From Planktothrix sp. FACHB-1365 (GTDB taxonomy: Bacteria; Cyanobacteriota; Cyanobacteriia; Cyanobacteriales; Microcoleaceae): DNA of 64,000 nucleotides. Positions 32,374 to 41,700 of the stretch are shown one piece after another (the first letter of the stretch is position 1; every line of letters starts with the position of its first letter). A program made the position numbers and the translations under genes. A model generated the notes under the pieces. That model was not told the DNA's origin and did no database searches. It saw nothing but the letters and a program-made list of their open reading frames with translations. The stretch lies in NCBI RefSeq assembly GCF_014697575.1, contig NZ_JACJSC010000002.1:248001-312000 (forward strand). The letters run 5' to 3'.

Positions 32374-34652
32374 ACTGGGGCGGCTGTATCGGGAATTCGA
32401 TTTAACAGTTGACCTCCTAAGACTAAACTCGTGGAACTTCCGCCGTCTAAATTTAACGCTTCTGTTGCCCCTAATTGCTGCATCAACAGCGCCATTTCTG
32501 TTAATTTAGCACCCACACCCCCCACACGGTTATGAACGGTGGCAATTAACCATTCTCCCTTGGCGGTAATTCCGACGCTGCTACGGATAGCAGATTGATC
32601 CGCAAACCAAATATTAAATCCTTCAGCAACCGCATCAACTACGACTTGTCCATTTTGTAATAGTAATGGCCCCCCTCCTAAAATATGGGGAAATAAATTA
32701 AAATCCGAGGGTGTGGTTTGGGATTCTATCGTAATAGATGTTCCCACAGAAAACGAACTTAAGGCACTCCGAAAGGAGCGCAATGTTAACAAATAACCAT
32801 TTTTAGGAATTGCAATCCCAGTGGTAGTATTTGTTGATTCAATTTGTTGTTTAACAATATTATTTTCCACAACAATAACAATTTCATTCGCCGTTAAGGG
32901 GGTATAATTTTCGCCCCATTCGGGAGTATATCGAGCGATTCCAGCTTTGACATAACCTGTATTGAGTAATTCACAATCTAACCGTTGTCCCGATGATGAA
33001 ATTAAGGTTTCTTTTAAACTTAAACGGGCAATTTTAGTTTGTCCTACATCATTCCAAGCGATCGCTCCTCGATTTAAAATTGGCCCGGAAAACCATTTTC
33101 CATCCCGACGAATTGCCCCTAATGGTAAGAGATTATTGCGGTTAAAATAGCCTCCATTAATGGCAGCTAAACATTGACAATTATCTACGGTTTTGAGTAA
33201 ACTGTCAATCCCTTTCATTCCCGTTAGATTAGCCCAAATCGGACGTAAATTTAAACTTGAACCCGGATTTAAGGTTAACCAAACTACCGGAAACCGACTA
33301 TTATTTAAGGTTATATATTGTTGTCGCCAACGCAATCCTTTTGTCCAGGTAATATCTCGTTCAATTAACGCATCTTGTCGGAGTTCAATTAAAATCCGGT
33401 TAGGATTATTCAAGCTAGAAACTTTCACGCCATAACCATCGGGTAAAGTTCCTTGAATTACCGTTTGATTATTAATATTTTTAACAATAGGTCGAGAGGG
33501 TTTTTGAGTTGTTCCTGCGGTTTCACCTTCATTTTGTTGTTCAGAAGTTCCTGAAGTGGGTGTGGGTTGAGATTGTTCTTGAAAAGGTTTAGCAATGGTG
33601 GCAGAAGTGACCGCATCAACCACAACTTCCCATTGGGTATTTTGTTGATAAAGTTCCCAAGGTGTGGGTTGATTTAATGTTACCATCATTTGAGAACTAT
33701 TCGAGCGTTCTTCAAAGGTTAAAGCTTGAACAGTTCCCAATTTAGAAATAATATTGAGGGTTTGATCTTGTATTTCTAAATCCCATCCTGATAATTCTGC
33801 TAATTGATTAATTTTTAAATAGCGACATTCTGTATCCCAAGTGGTTTGGAATTTATAGGGAGTTGAAGAAAACCAACTGACAGTTTGTGAGTTTTCATCC
33901 GTTGTATTTAAGGGATTAATCCCTAAAACCTGGATAATTCCCTTATCACTAATTCCGGTATTTGTAGCGATTCCTGAACTCCACTGACTCCAGGGTAACT
34001 TCCATTTTCGACCATTCACAGAAAGATGAGTTCCGGTGCGGATAATTCCGGGTTTTGATAATTCTACAAGATATTGGCAAATAATCGGATCAGCTTTTTT
34101 GAGTAATACTAACGCTTGATAAATAATCGCAGCGACTTCTCCCCGTGTTGCGGTTAAATTAGGATTTAAGGCTTCAGGATTAGGATAATTCACCACCAAT
34201 TGAGAACGAGTTGCGGTTATTACCGATTGAGTTGCATAACCTGGAATTATATCTGCATCAGTATAAAGATCTTCTAAGTTTAAATGATCACCTTTGGCTA
34301 AGTTTAAACCTGATACTAATGCTAATAAAACTTGTAAACGAGTCACCGGATTTTGAGGGTAAAACCGTCCATCAGGGAAGCCGGAAATAAACCCAGATTC
34401 GTAAGCCGTTTGAATGGCTTTTGCAGCCCAAAAATCCTTCGTAACATCACTAAATTGGATATATTGACGTTTAGCAGGAGTAGGAAATGCAGCTTTTAGA
34501 AGAGTCGCAAATTCCCCACGAGTTAGGTTTTGATCAGGGCGAAAGGTGTTATCTTTAAACCCATTAATTAACCCTTGAGCTTGTAACCGTTGGATAAAAG
34601 GACGAGCCCAATGTTGGGTAATATCTAAAAAAACAGGTTGGGAACTGGTCAT
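32343..34652 (-). CDS. SLH-domain protein with phosphodiester glycosidase domain
   Basis: This is a 769-residue envelope protein. Three S-layer homology units lie at about 8-60, 68-118 and 125-180 (for example GFKDNTFRPDQNLTRGEFAT and GFPDGRFYPQNPVTRLQVLL), and they anchor proteins to secondary cell-wall polymer. The middle holds AMIN-like beta segments. The C-terminal 300 residues match the phosphodiester glycosidase (NAGPA/DUF2233) family, with AAINGGYFNRNNLLPLGAI and EALNLDGGSSTSLVLGG. No signal peptide is visible at the chosen start (MTSSQPVFLDITQHW), so export or the true start is uncertain. Confidence 0.85.
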   Translation of the reverse strand: MTSSQPVFLDITQHWARPFIQRLQAQGLINGFKDNTFRPDQNLTRGEFATLLKAAFPTPAKRQYIQFSDVTKDFWAAKAIQTAYESGFISGFPDGRFYPQNPVTRLQVLLALVSGLNLAKGDHLNLEDLYTDADIIPGYATQSVITATRSQLVVNYPNPEALNPNLTATRGEVAAIIYQALVLLKKADPIICQYLVELSKPGIIRTGTHLSVNGRKWKLPWSQWSSGIATNTGISDKGIIQVLGINPLNTTDENSQTVSWFSSTPYKFQTTWDTECRYLKINQLAELSGWDLEIQDQTLNIISKLGTVQALTFEERSNSSQMMVTLNQPTPWELYQQNTQWEVVVDAVTSATIAKPFQEQSQPTPTSGTSEQQNEGETAGTTQKPSRPIVKNINNQTVIQGTLPDGYGVKVSSLNNPNRILIELRQDALIERDITWTKGLRWRQQYITLNNSRFPVVWLTLNPGSSLNLRPIWANLTGMKGIDSLLKTVDNCQCLAAINGGYFNRNNLLPLGAIRRDGKWFSGPILNRGAIAWNDVGQTKIARLSLKETLISSSGQRLDCELLNTGYVKAGIARYTPEWGENYTPLTANEIVIVVENNIVKQQIESTNTTTGIAIPKNGYLLTLRSFRSALSSFSVGTSITIESQTTPSDFNLFPHILGGGPLLLQNGQVVVDAVAEGFNIWFADQSAIRSSVGITAKGEWLIATVHNRVGGVGAKLTEMALLMQQLGATEALNLDGGSSTSLVLGGQLLNRIPDTAAPVHNGLAVFRR

Positions 34653-34785
34653 ATTATTAGCTTAAGAAGGAAAGAGAGCAAATATAGTTATATTATTTCA
34701 CTGGATTGAGTTTTTATTCCGTATGAGTTTTTGAGTCCTCTGTTTAAAGTGTCACATTTTGTCGATTAAATTTAATTTAAAGTTT

Positions 34786-34813
34786 AGGGTGGCTTAAGGA
34801 ACAAAACCACCCT
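34786..34813. terminator. Hairpin between two minus-strand genes
   Basis: AGGGTGG (34786-34792) pairs with CCACCCT (34807-34813). It lies 50 bp downstream of the small gene at 34863. The A/T-rich flank is only weakly T-rich on the minus strand, so it may be a weak terminator. Confidence 0.45.
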
Positions 34814-34862
34814 TTGATGTTTTGAAAAGCTTGATTTTAAAATACCTTTAGTCTCTTAAAAT

Positions 34863-35069
34863 TTAGGATTCCCACTGATCAATGATCCGTTGTAATCCCT
34901 CAGCAATCTCTTGCCAATTTTGAGCCAGGTCTGTACTGCGATCTTGACGCAGAAATTCAGCTTCATTAAAACAATGATCGGTCAAAGAATGGACAACACT
35001 TCTAATTCCATGTTCCTCAATGAGTTGATTTAAAGCACGAGTTAACTTTTCAGTTTTAGGTTCAGTCAT
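34863..35069 (-). CDS. Small conserved hypothetical protein
   Basis: This 68-residue soluble helical protein (KLTRALNQLIEEHGIRSVVH and EIAEGLQRIIDQWES) has one Cys and two His. It has no recognised domain. It lies alone between a membrane-anchored protein gene and the SLH gene, all on the minus strand. It may be a small regulatory or adaptor protein. Confidence 0.55.
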   Translation of the reverse strand: MTEPKTEKLTRALNQLIEEHGIRSVVHSLTDHCFNEAEFLRQDRSTDLAQNWQEIAEGLQRIIDQWES

Positions 35070-35145
35070 GTCCTACTCAATTCATCATTCACGGGTGACA
35101 GCCTCTATAATACTGCTATTTGTTACCTTTTTACTAGAAAGGATT

Positions 35146-35958
35146 TTAATTTTGATCGGGTTTAAGATTGTGTTGAGATAGGACAATAGAAATCCTCTGA
35201 AGCCGTCGCTGTTGATCTTGTTTTAACTGTTCTAAATCGTGGTTAAATCCTGCCGCTTCTATCTCACCTGTATGGGGATTCCGATAGGATTGAATTCGAG
35301 CACATAATACAGCATCGTATTCTAAGGGATATTGGGTTTTACAATCTTGAAGAGACGAAAGATAAACTTTCCCGGCTGCGGGAGATTGGTTAATTAAATC
35401 AATCCCTGCTAACAGTTCAAATAATCCTAGTTGCAAATTTTTAATTTTAGCTTCCTGCTGAAGTCGCTCTGTCCATCGCCTTAATTTTTTAATTTGTTTT
35501 AAATCAGCTTCTAAAGGGGATGAAGCTTGATGTTGATAAGCAAAAGTTCCTAAATTTAACGCAGCATTTCCAAAATCTCGATGTCCAAAATATTCAGGTG
35601 TAAATCCTCCCTCAACGGTTCGTGTTCCTTCTGCTAATCCAATTGCAATCACACCCAAGGAATCAGGGGTTAAAAATAATTCATCTGTTTTAAAATTCGA
35701 GATTTTAACAGGATTTTGAGGTTCAGGAGTGGATACGATTTTAACAGTTATAGGTTGTTCTGAACCCACATTAGGTTGATTATGATTTAAAGCCAAAAAT
35801 GTAATCAACTCAACCAATGCTAAACCCTGAAGTAGACTTAAAAAAATGAATGAACGAGATAAAACTAAGAGGAATAGTTTTTGGCTCAGAATTTTATAAA
35901 ATGAAATTTTTTGGAGATTACGAGGCTTTGCACCCTTGAATAAACTCGTATTAATCAC
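35146..35958 (-). CDS. Membrane-anchored conserved hypothetical protein
   Basis: This 270-residue protein has a single hydrophobic helix at about 30-60 (LFLLVLSRSFIFLSLLQGLA) and an extracytoplasmic region. Its core, AIGLAEGTRTVEGGFTPEYF followed by GHRDFGNAALNLGTFAYQ, recalls the E-G-T-R-T...G-H-x-D-x-G-N segment of some cell-wall lytic enzymes, with Glu as possible acid, but I cannot name a family firmly. A basic helical C-terminus follows. It may act on peptidoglycan. Confidence 0.5.
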   Translation of the reverse strand: MINTSLFKGAKPRNLQKISFYKILSQKLFLLVLSRSFIFLSLLQGLALVELITFLALNHNQPNVGSEQPITVKIVSTPEPQNPVKISNFKTDELFLTPDSLGVIAIGLAEGTRTVEGGFTPEYFGHRDFGNAALNLGTFAYQHQASSPLEADLKQIKKLRRWTERLQQEAKIKNLQLGLFELLAGIDLINQSPAAGKVYLSSLQDCKTQYPLEYDAVLCARIQSYRNPHTGEIEAAGFNHDLEQLKQDQQRRLQRISIVLSQHNLKPDQN

Positions 35959-36120
35959 GGTTTAATCTCTTTTTTTACCTGGACAAATCCAGATTACCAG
36001 CGAGGAAAGCAATAAAAATCTTCCTGAAGTCATAAAATAACGAATTGTTTTTAAACGAAAAGCAACAAGATTAAAGCATTACTTCAACCTTGCTGCTTTT
36101 GGGAATTTAAAAATTAAGAA

Positions 36121-36480
36121 TTAACCAACCGTTAATTGGCTAGTATCCACTGACGTTGCTCCATTAACGCCTTTAGCAACTGTCACCATTCTACTCAACA
36201 GTTGTTGACTGGGAACCTTCCCTTTTAACACAACTGTACTATCAGTTTGAGCAACCCAAACGCTATCCATATCATCTAATTCAGAATCTTGATCAAACGC
36301 ATAAGCCACTCGTTTTGCTAAACCACTTTGATCATATTTGCCATCTAAACCCATCCGTTCAGGGGGAATTGTAGCAGTTGCTGTTGTTGCGGGAGCACTC
36401 GCCTGAACATTTTGTACAGGTTGAGCAGTTTTAGCTTTTTCTTCTTCATGACGACCAAATAATCGGCTTAACCAACCCAT
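36121..36480 (-). CDS. BON-domain protein
   Basis: The ATG at 36480 (MGWLSRLFGRHEEEK) lies seven bases from AGGAG and is preferred over the ATG two codons earlier. The 119-residue protein has an Ala/Thr/Pro-rich linker and a C-terminal BON domain (about 50-119; SGLAKRVAYAFDQDSELDD then VVLKGKVPSQQLLSRMVTVA and GVNGATSVD). BON domains bind phospholipid or partner proteins in envelope stress and osmotic protection. No signal peptide is present, so it is probably cytosolic or peripheral. Confidence 0.75.
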   Translation of the reverse strand: MGWLSRLFGRHEEEKAKTAQPVQNVQASAPATTATATIPPERMGLDGKYDQSGLAKRVAYAFDQDSELDDMDSVWVAQTDSTVVLKGKVPSQQLLSRMVTVAKGVNGATSVDTSQLTVG

Positions 36481-36486
36481 TGTCAT

Positions 36487-37090
36487 TCTCCTATTTTTTA
36501 TTTTTATTTATCATCTTTAAATATAAAAATATCAGTTGAGAATTACCTCTATCTCTTGATAGAAACTTTCAGCAAGATGAAAATTTACTTATTCAATATA
36601 ATTTTTGCCCGAATTTTATCTCGACTTGATTGGGAATTGAACAAAAAAATGTAACAGAAAACCGTTACTATAGGGGTATGTCTTCTACCTTGTAGAAATG
36701 AAATAATAAATCAATCCTTTCGTATGTTCATTGCGGTAGCAAGGCGAGTGTTTATTTGCAGAGTGTTAGGCACTCGTCATTTTTACCCAGAACACGGGGA
36801 AGCCTAAGTCCTGAACTTTCAAAGTTAGTTGTTTAAAGGGCAAACCAGGGTTTTTTATGGAGTTGAAATCCTACTCAATTCCATTAGGTCATGAACCTCA
36901 ACTCTTGGGTTGCCCCATTATTTATTATATTTATTAATTGTATTGATTTCCCTAAGAAATGGTAAGCGCCTATTGTAAAGAAAGGTACTCACCAATTAAT
37001 GCCAATCAATTTGATTTAACTTGATTATTCTATGTTTATAAAGTTTTAGGAATACCTCTACAGGATTGATTTTCTGTTACATTTTCTGGT
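36487..37090. other. Gene-free region with foldable elements
   Basis: No convincing gene is present. GAGTG/CACTC forms a short hairpin at 36761-36775. A larger two-level fold spans 36838-36915: GGGCAAACC pairs with GGGTTGCCC (36907-36915), and ATGGAGTTG (36857) pairs with CAATTCCAT (36876). It could be a structured RNA or a repeat element. Confidence 0.4.
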
Positions 37091-37260
37091 TCAGCTTCTT
37101 TCTGTTACCCATCTATCAAGGGTTTCACCCCCTCCTCCGGTAGATAACACGGACACCTCAGACACCCTAACTTCCGAGTGCGGGTTCAAGCTTACTTTTG
37201 CTCCGCAATCCTATGTCCGTAGCATTCAAAGGGAGGACACTACGAGAAAATACGGAAGTC
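37091..37260 (-). pseudogene. Possible IS200/IS605 tnpB 3' remnant with right-end structure
   Basis: On the minus strand, 37210-37091 is open after a stop and reads DCGAKVSLNPHSEVRVSEVS. This resembles the C-terminal tail that follows the zinc finger in cyanobacterial TnpB proteins. GGGGTGAAACCC (a tetraloop hairpin) and long-range pairing (ACTTCCG with CGGAAGT) lie in the same stretch, as in the RNA at TnpB right ends. No transposase gene remains. Confidence 0.3.
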
Positions 37261-37534
37261 TGACGAAAAAAAAGCACTTGGATTGCTGCTTTGAAATCAT
37301 TGAATTAGTTATGCTAATTCTCCTGTTACCCTATTATCCATAGGGGTTTGAAGTAATTGTAAACTTAAGTAAAAGGTAAAGTTTTTATTAAGAAATCTGG
37401 GGAATCCCAAGTTTTAATGCTTATAATTAAAGCAATCCGAAAGGATTAAAAATTTCAACAGTATAATAAGTTTGTAAATAATCCTCTGATAAAAGGGGAT
37501 TAAAATATTCAATCCTAAAAGTAAAAACGCCCAA

Positions 37535-37574
37535 GTTTAACAGCCTCCGATGATTTGATCAGAGGCTGTTAAAC
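37535..37574. promoter_or_regulatory. Perfect 13-bp inverted repeat upstream of the DUF2267 gene
   Basis: GTTTAACAGCCTC (37535-37547) is inverted at 37562-37574 with a 14-nt loop. It lies 163 bp before the next start codon. No clean T-run follows, so an operator, attenuator or weak terminator are all possible. Confidence 0.5.
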
Positions 37575-37736
37575 GTTTAAATTAATCTGAACACAGCAAT
37601 GTCTTAAGGAGAATTTATTATATCTTTGGATATAATTGTAAAAAAAACTTAATACACCTATCTTTTGAAAGATTCACTTCTACAGTTTTTCCTCTACTGT
37701 CTTAAATACAGTTAAACTTTTAAAAGAGGTTAAAGT

Positions 37737-38252
37737 ATGGCGACACAACAAGCTCAACAAAAACAACCGGATGCGAATGTTGAAATTTCAGAAAAACATC
37801 AGCCCTTTTTAGAAAAAGTTATGACTGAAGGAGGTCTTTCTGATCTCTATGATGCCAGAGATATTACAGAAGTTGTCTTTCGGGTGATGCGGGATGTTAT
37901 GACTACAGAAACCGCCGACCATGTTGCTGAAGAATTACATAAAGAAGTGATGCCAACTTCTAATAAAAGACTCCAAATGGAAATTGCTGAGTTATGGCAA
38001 GATACAAATCCGATTGTCGGTTTTTTAAGCCGAATTCGTCCTCCTTTAAAAGGCCCTGGTTTATCAGGAATTGATTCGGAAAAATTTTTAGTTCGTGTGG
38101 CGAATGAAGGCGGTTTACCTCCAACAACAAATGCAGAAACCGTGATTAAAGCTGTCTTTTCAGCAACAAAAGCTGAACTGTCTAAAGAACGCATTGAAGA
38201 AATTACAGGGTGGCTACCAGCCGATATTCAAGAAATTTGGAAACAAGCCTAG
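37737..38252 (+). CDS. DUF2267 family protein
   Basis: This 171-residue soluble protein has two similar helical halves, each built around a G-G-L motif: FLEKVMTEGGLSDLYDARDI and FLVRVANEGGLPPTTNAETV, followed by AVFSATKAELSKERIEEI. That duplication defines DUF2267. GAGG lies upstream of the ATG. The function is unknown; members are often induced with stress or envelope genes. Confidence 0.85.
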   Translation: MATQQAQQKQPDANVEISEKHQPFLEKVMTEGGLSDLYDARDITEVVFRVMRDVMTTETADHVAEELHKEVMPTSNKRLQMEIAELWQDTNPIVGFLSRIRPPLKGPGLSGIDSEKFLVRVANEGGLPPTTNAETVIKAVFSATKAELSKERIEEITGWLPADIQEIWKQA

Positions 38253-38795
38253 AGGGTAAGGGGTGTAGGGTGTGTCAGGGTAGTCCATCTATCATGAGTT
38301 AACCTTCAACGGTTCACATCCTACTCCCCAGTGCTTGCTGTCTCGACAAAGGTGATTTTTTGATCCCCATTCTTTGATTAATTTTGGGGAGAAGAACAGA
38401 ATCTCTGTTTTGATAACTTTTTTTAATATTTTTTTAAAATTGTAAAGGAAAGTTGAATTTATACTCAATATCTTCTTGTATTTCATAATGATATACTTTT
38501 ACTCAAATTGTCAGCATAGAGGGCTTTAATTCCCTTCCTAAAAGCGACCTCACTGGCCAATTGTAGTTTAATTTTAACTTAATGTAGCTTTTTTTTGTTT
38601 TTTTTCTTTCCAATTGTGATGATTTACGCTACAGTAGACTCATGGGAATACAGTATAATGAAGTATAGATTACTTCCATGCACTCAATCATTTTTTCAAA
38701 CTCTCTACTTTCTGGATGTAGAGAAACCCAAACTTCGACAGAATTAAGGATTGAGCGTCAATATAGTATTTTTACCCTCAGTGTGCAATCTTCCT
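38253..38795. other. Gene-free A/T-rich stretch before the STAND gene
   Basis: I see no gene. A possible -10 element TATAAT lies at about 38652 in GTATAATG, without a clear -35. Long T-runs and A-runs occur at 38400-38450 and 38590-38610. It presumably contains the promoter of the large gene downstream. Confidence 0.35.
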
Positions 38796-41700
38796 ATGAA
38801 TAAATTATTGGATTCTCAAGCAGTAGCATCAGTGAATCAACAAGGTTTGCATCGATTACTACGCTCGGTTTCCCTATCTCAAGGGCAATTTTCCTTAGTC
38901 TTAGTGCGATGCAATTCTAGTCAACTCAGACAACAAGTGCTTCAGGCTGTACAAGCTGATTCTGAAATTGCCATTGAACTTCTCATCCTCTCTGCTCAAA
39001 CGTCAACCCTGTATACAACCTTATCGCAATACGTTCAAACCCATTCCCCTTCAGCATTGATGATTTTAGGGTTAGAAACCGTTGAAAATCTCGATGCTCT
39101 TCTGAGTTCAACGAATCAGGTTCGAGATGAATTTCGCAAACAATTTAATTTTCCACTGATTTTATGGATTACGGATGATATTGCGACACAGTTAATTCGT
39201 CTAGCACCGGATTTTAAAAGTTGGGCAGCTGCAACGATTAAATTTCAATTAACAACGGCGGAGTTATTAGATTATTTAAAATTACAAGCCAATACCTTTT
39301 TTACCTTGGCAGAACTCAAAATCAAAGCTTGGAAACCAGAAACACAACAAGCCTTTCAATCTTCCGTTTCTCGGAGTTATCCTTCTGACTTTGCTATCAA
39401 TTCTAATCGTCGCCGAGAACTTGAACTCCATTGGCAAGATTTACAAAATCGAGGTTATGAATTAGACCCAGCTTTGGAAGCGTTTCGTCAGTTTATTTTC
39501 GCTCAAGATGGCGATGCTAATGACCACAGCGAAAAAGCTCGCCAACACTATCAACAAAGTTTAGCTTTTCTACAACATGAATGTCTTCAAAAAGATGTAG
39601 GGTGTTGGTTCACGGTCAACCGTCAGGGAATTGTTCTCTTTCATATTGCCTTAACTTATTGGATTCAAGCCACAAGAAATCCAGGGATAAAACACACGTT
39701 ATTACTAGAAGCCAAAAATTATTTTGAGCAAAGTCAGCAAATTTTTGAACAAGCTGGACGACCTGATTTAAGCGCGGGAGTCCTCTCCCATTTAGGAGAA
39801 GTTTTACAACGTTTACAATTATGGGAGGAGTTACAAGAATTAGCCATCTCCGGGTTAAAAATGCACCTGATTTATGGAACTGCTAGCCAACTCGCTCAAG
39901 ATTATGGGTTTATGGCAGAGGTGGCGTTACGACGGTCGCAATGGAATCAAGCCCTTGCTTTAGCGCAATTGGCGTTAACAATTTTACCCGAATTGAATCG
40001 AACAGCGAGTCGAGGACAATGTTTATTATTATTAGCACGCTGTTATCAACAGCAGGGAGAATGGCTACAGGCGCGGCAAGAATTAGAATTAGCTTTAGAG
40101 CAAACAAAACCTCAATATAATCCGCAGTTGTATCTGGATATTTTGGGAGAATTACGGAATATTTACTATCATCAAGGTCAGTATCGCCAAGCATTTAGAA
40201 TAAAAAAAAAGCAACGAGAACTTGAGCATCAATATGGGTTCCGAGCGTTTATTGGGGCTGCCCAACTTCAACCGCCTAAACAAGCAATTAATCCCTCTAG
40301 TCTTCAAGGGGAAAATATCGTAACCATTGCGGAAGAAATGATGGCATCCTGTCGCCAACAGGATATTCAAAATTTGCTGAATCGATTAAGTCGAGATGAT
40401 CACAAATTGATTATTGTTCATGGGCGTTCTGGGGTGGGTAAAAGTTCTTTAGTGAATGCAGGTTTAGTTCCGGCTTTGAAGAATACGGCGATTAGTGCTA
40501 GAGGGTGTTTACCCGTTGTAATTCAGGGTTATACGGATTGGGCTAGGGAATTAGAACGCAGTTTAGCCAATGCTTTACTGAATTGTGATGCCTTCAAATA
40601 TCCTGATGAATCAATTAAAAAACTCTGGTATAATGTGATTGCTCAATCCTCAACTAAACCGAAAAAATTATGCAAAAAAAATGCGGAAACAGCTAATTCT
40701 TTTATTCTTAATTCGTCTTCTTTTGTGCTAAAACAACTGAATAAAAATGCGGATCGAAATTTACTAACAGTTTTGATTTTTGATCAATTTGAAGAATTCT
40801 TTTTTGTCTCTCATCATCAAACTAGAAGAAAAATATTTTATGATTTTTTGAAAGTTTGTTTGGATTTACCTTTTGTCAAAATTATTTTTTCTATCCGGGA
40901 AGATTATCTGCACTATCTTTTGGAATGTGATTATTTATTAAATTTAGAAGCCATTAATAATAACATTCTGGATAAGAAAATACGCTATCATTTGCGGGAT
41001 TTTACTTTAGCTGAAGCAAAAACAGTAATTGACCGATTAACCCAACGGGCTAAATTAAAATTAGAACCCGCTTTAATTAATGCCTTAGTCACCGATTTAG
41101 CAGATGAACGTCAGGAAGTTAGACCCATTGAATTGCAAGTTGTGGGTGCTCAACTTCAGGAAGAAGGAGAACATGGAATTACCACCTTATCGACTTATCA
41201 AAAATTAGGAATTAATCCCAAAGCCGAATTAATTAAACATTCCATTGAACAGGTAATTCAAGATTGTGGTCAAGAAAACGAAGATGCCGCCTGGGAAGTA
41301 TTATTTGCCCTAACGGATGAAAAATTTACTCGCCCCATTAAAACAAAAGCTGAATTAATTACAGCAGCTAGGAGGAGACAACAAGAGGCTGATAAGGGGA
41401 CTAGGGGACTAGGAGATAAGGGGATCAACAGGATTTTAGCGGGTGGTCAACACTTCGACAAACTCAGTGCAAAGCTGTCAACAATTGTTGAAGATCGAGA
41501 GGAACCAGAAGCCTTTATTGATGTAATATTAGAATCCGGTTTGCTGTTACGAAGACGGGAGGAACCCGAAGATCGATATCAATTGCTGCATGATTATTTA
41601 GTCTTACCGATTCGCCAACGATATGCCTTGCAAGAACAACAGCGCCAGCAAGATATTCAGCAGCGTTTAAACCAAGTTCAAGCTGAAAAATATCAAGCCG

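Noticed and set aside
37160-37210. tRNA-like T-loop (GGGTTCAAGC)
   Set aside because: No acceptor stem, anticodon arm or CCA could be built around it.
39910-40370. Minus-strand open frames within the STAND gene
   Set aside because: They are antisense to the TPR and ATPase regions and have no supporting features.
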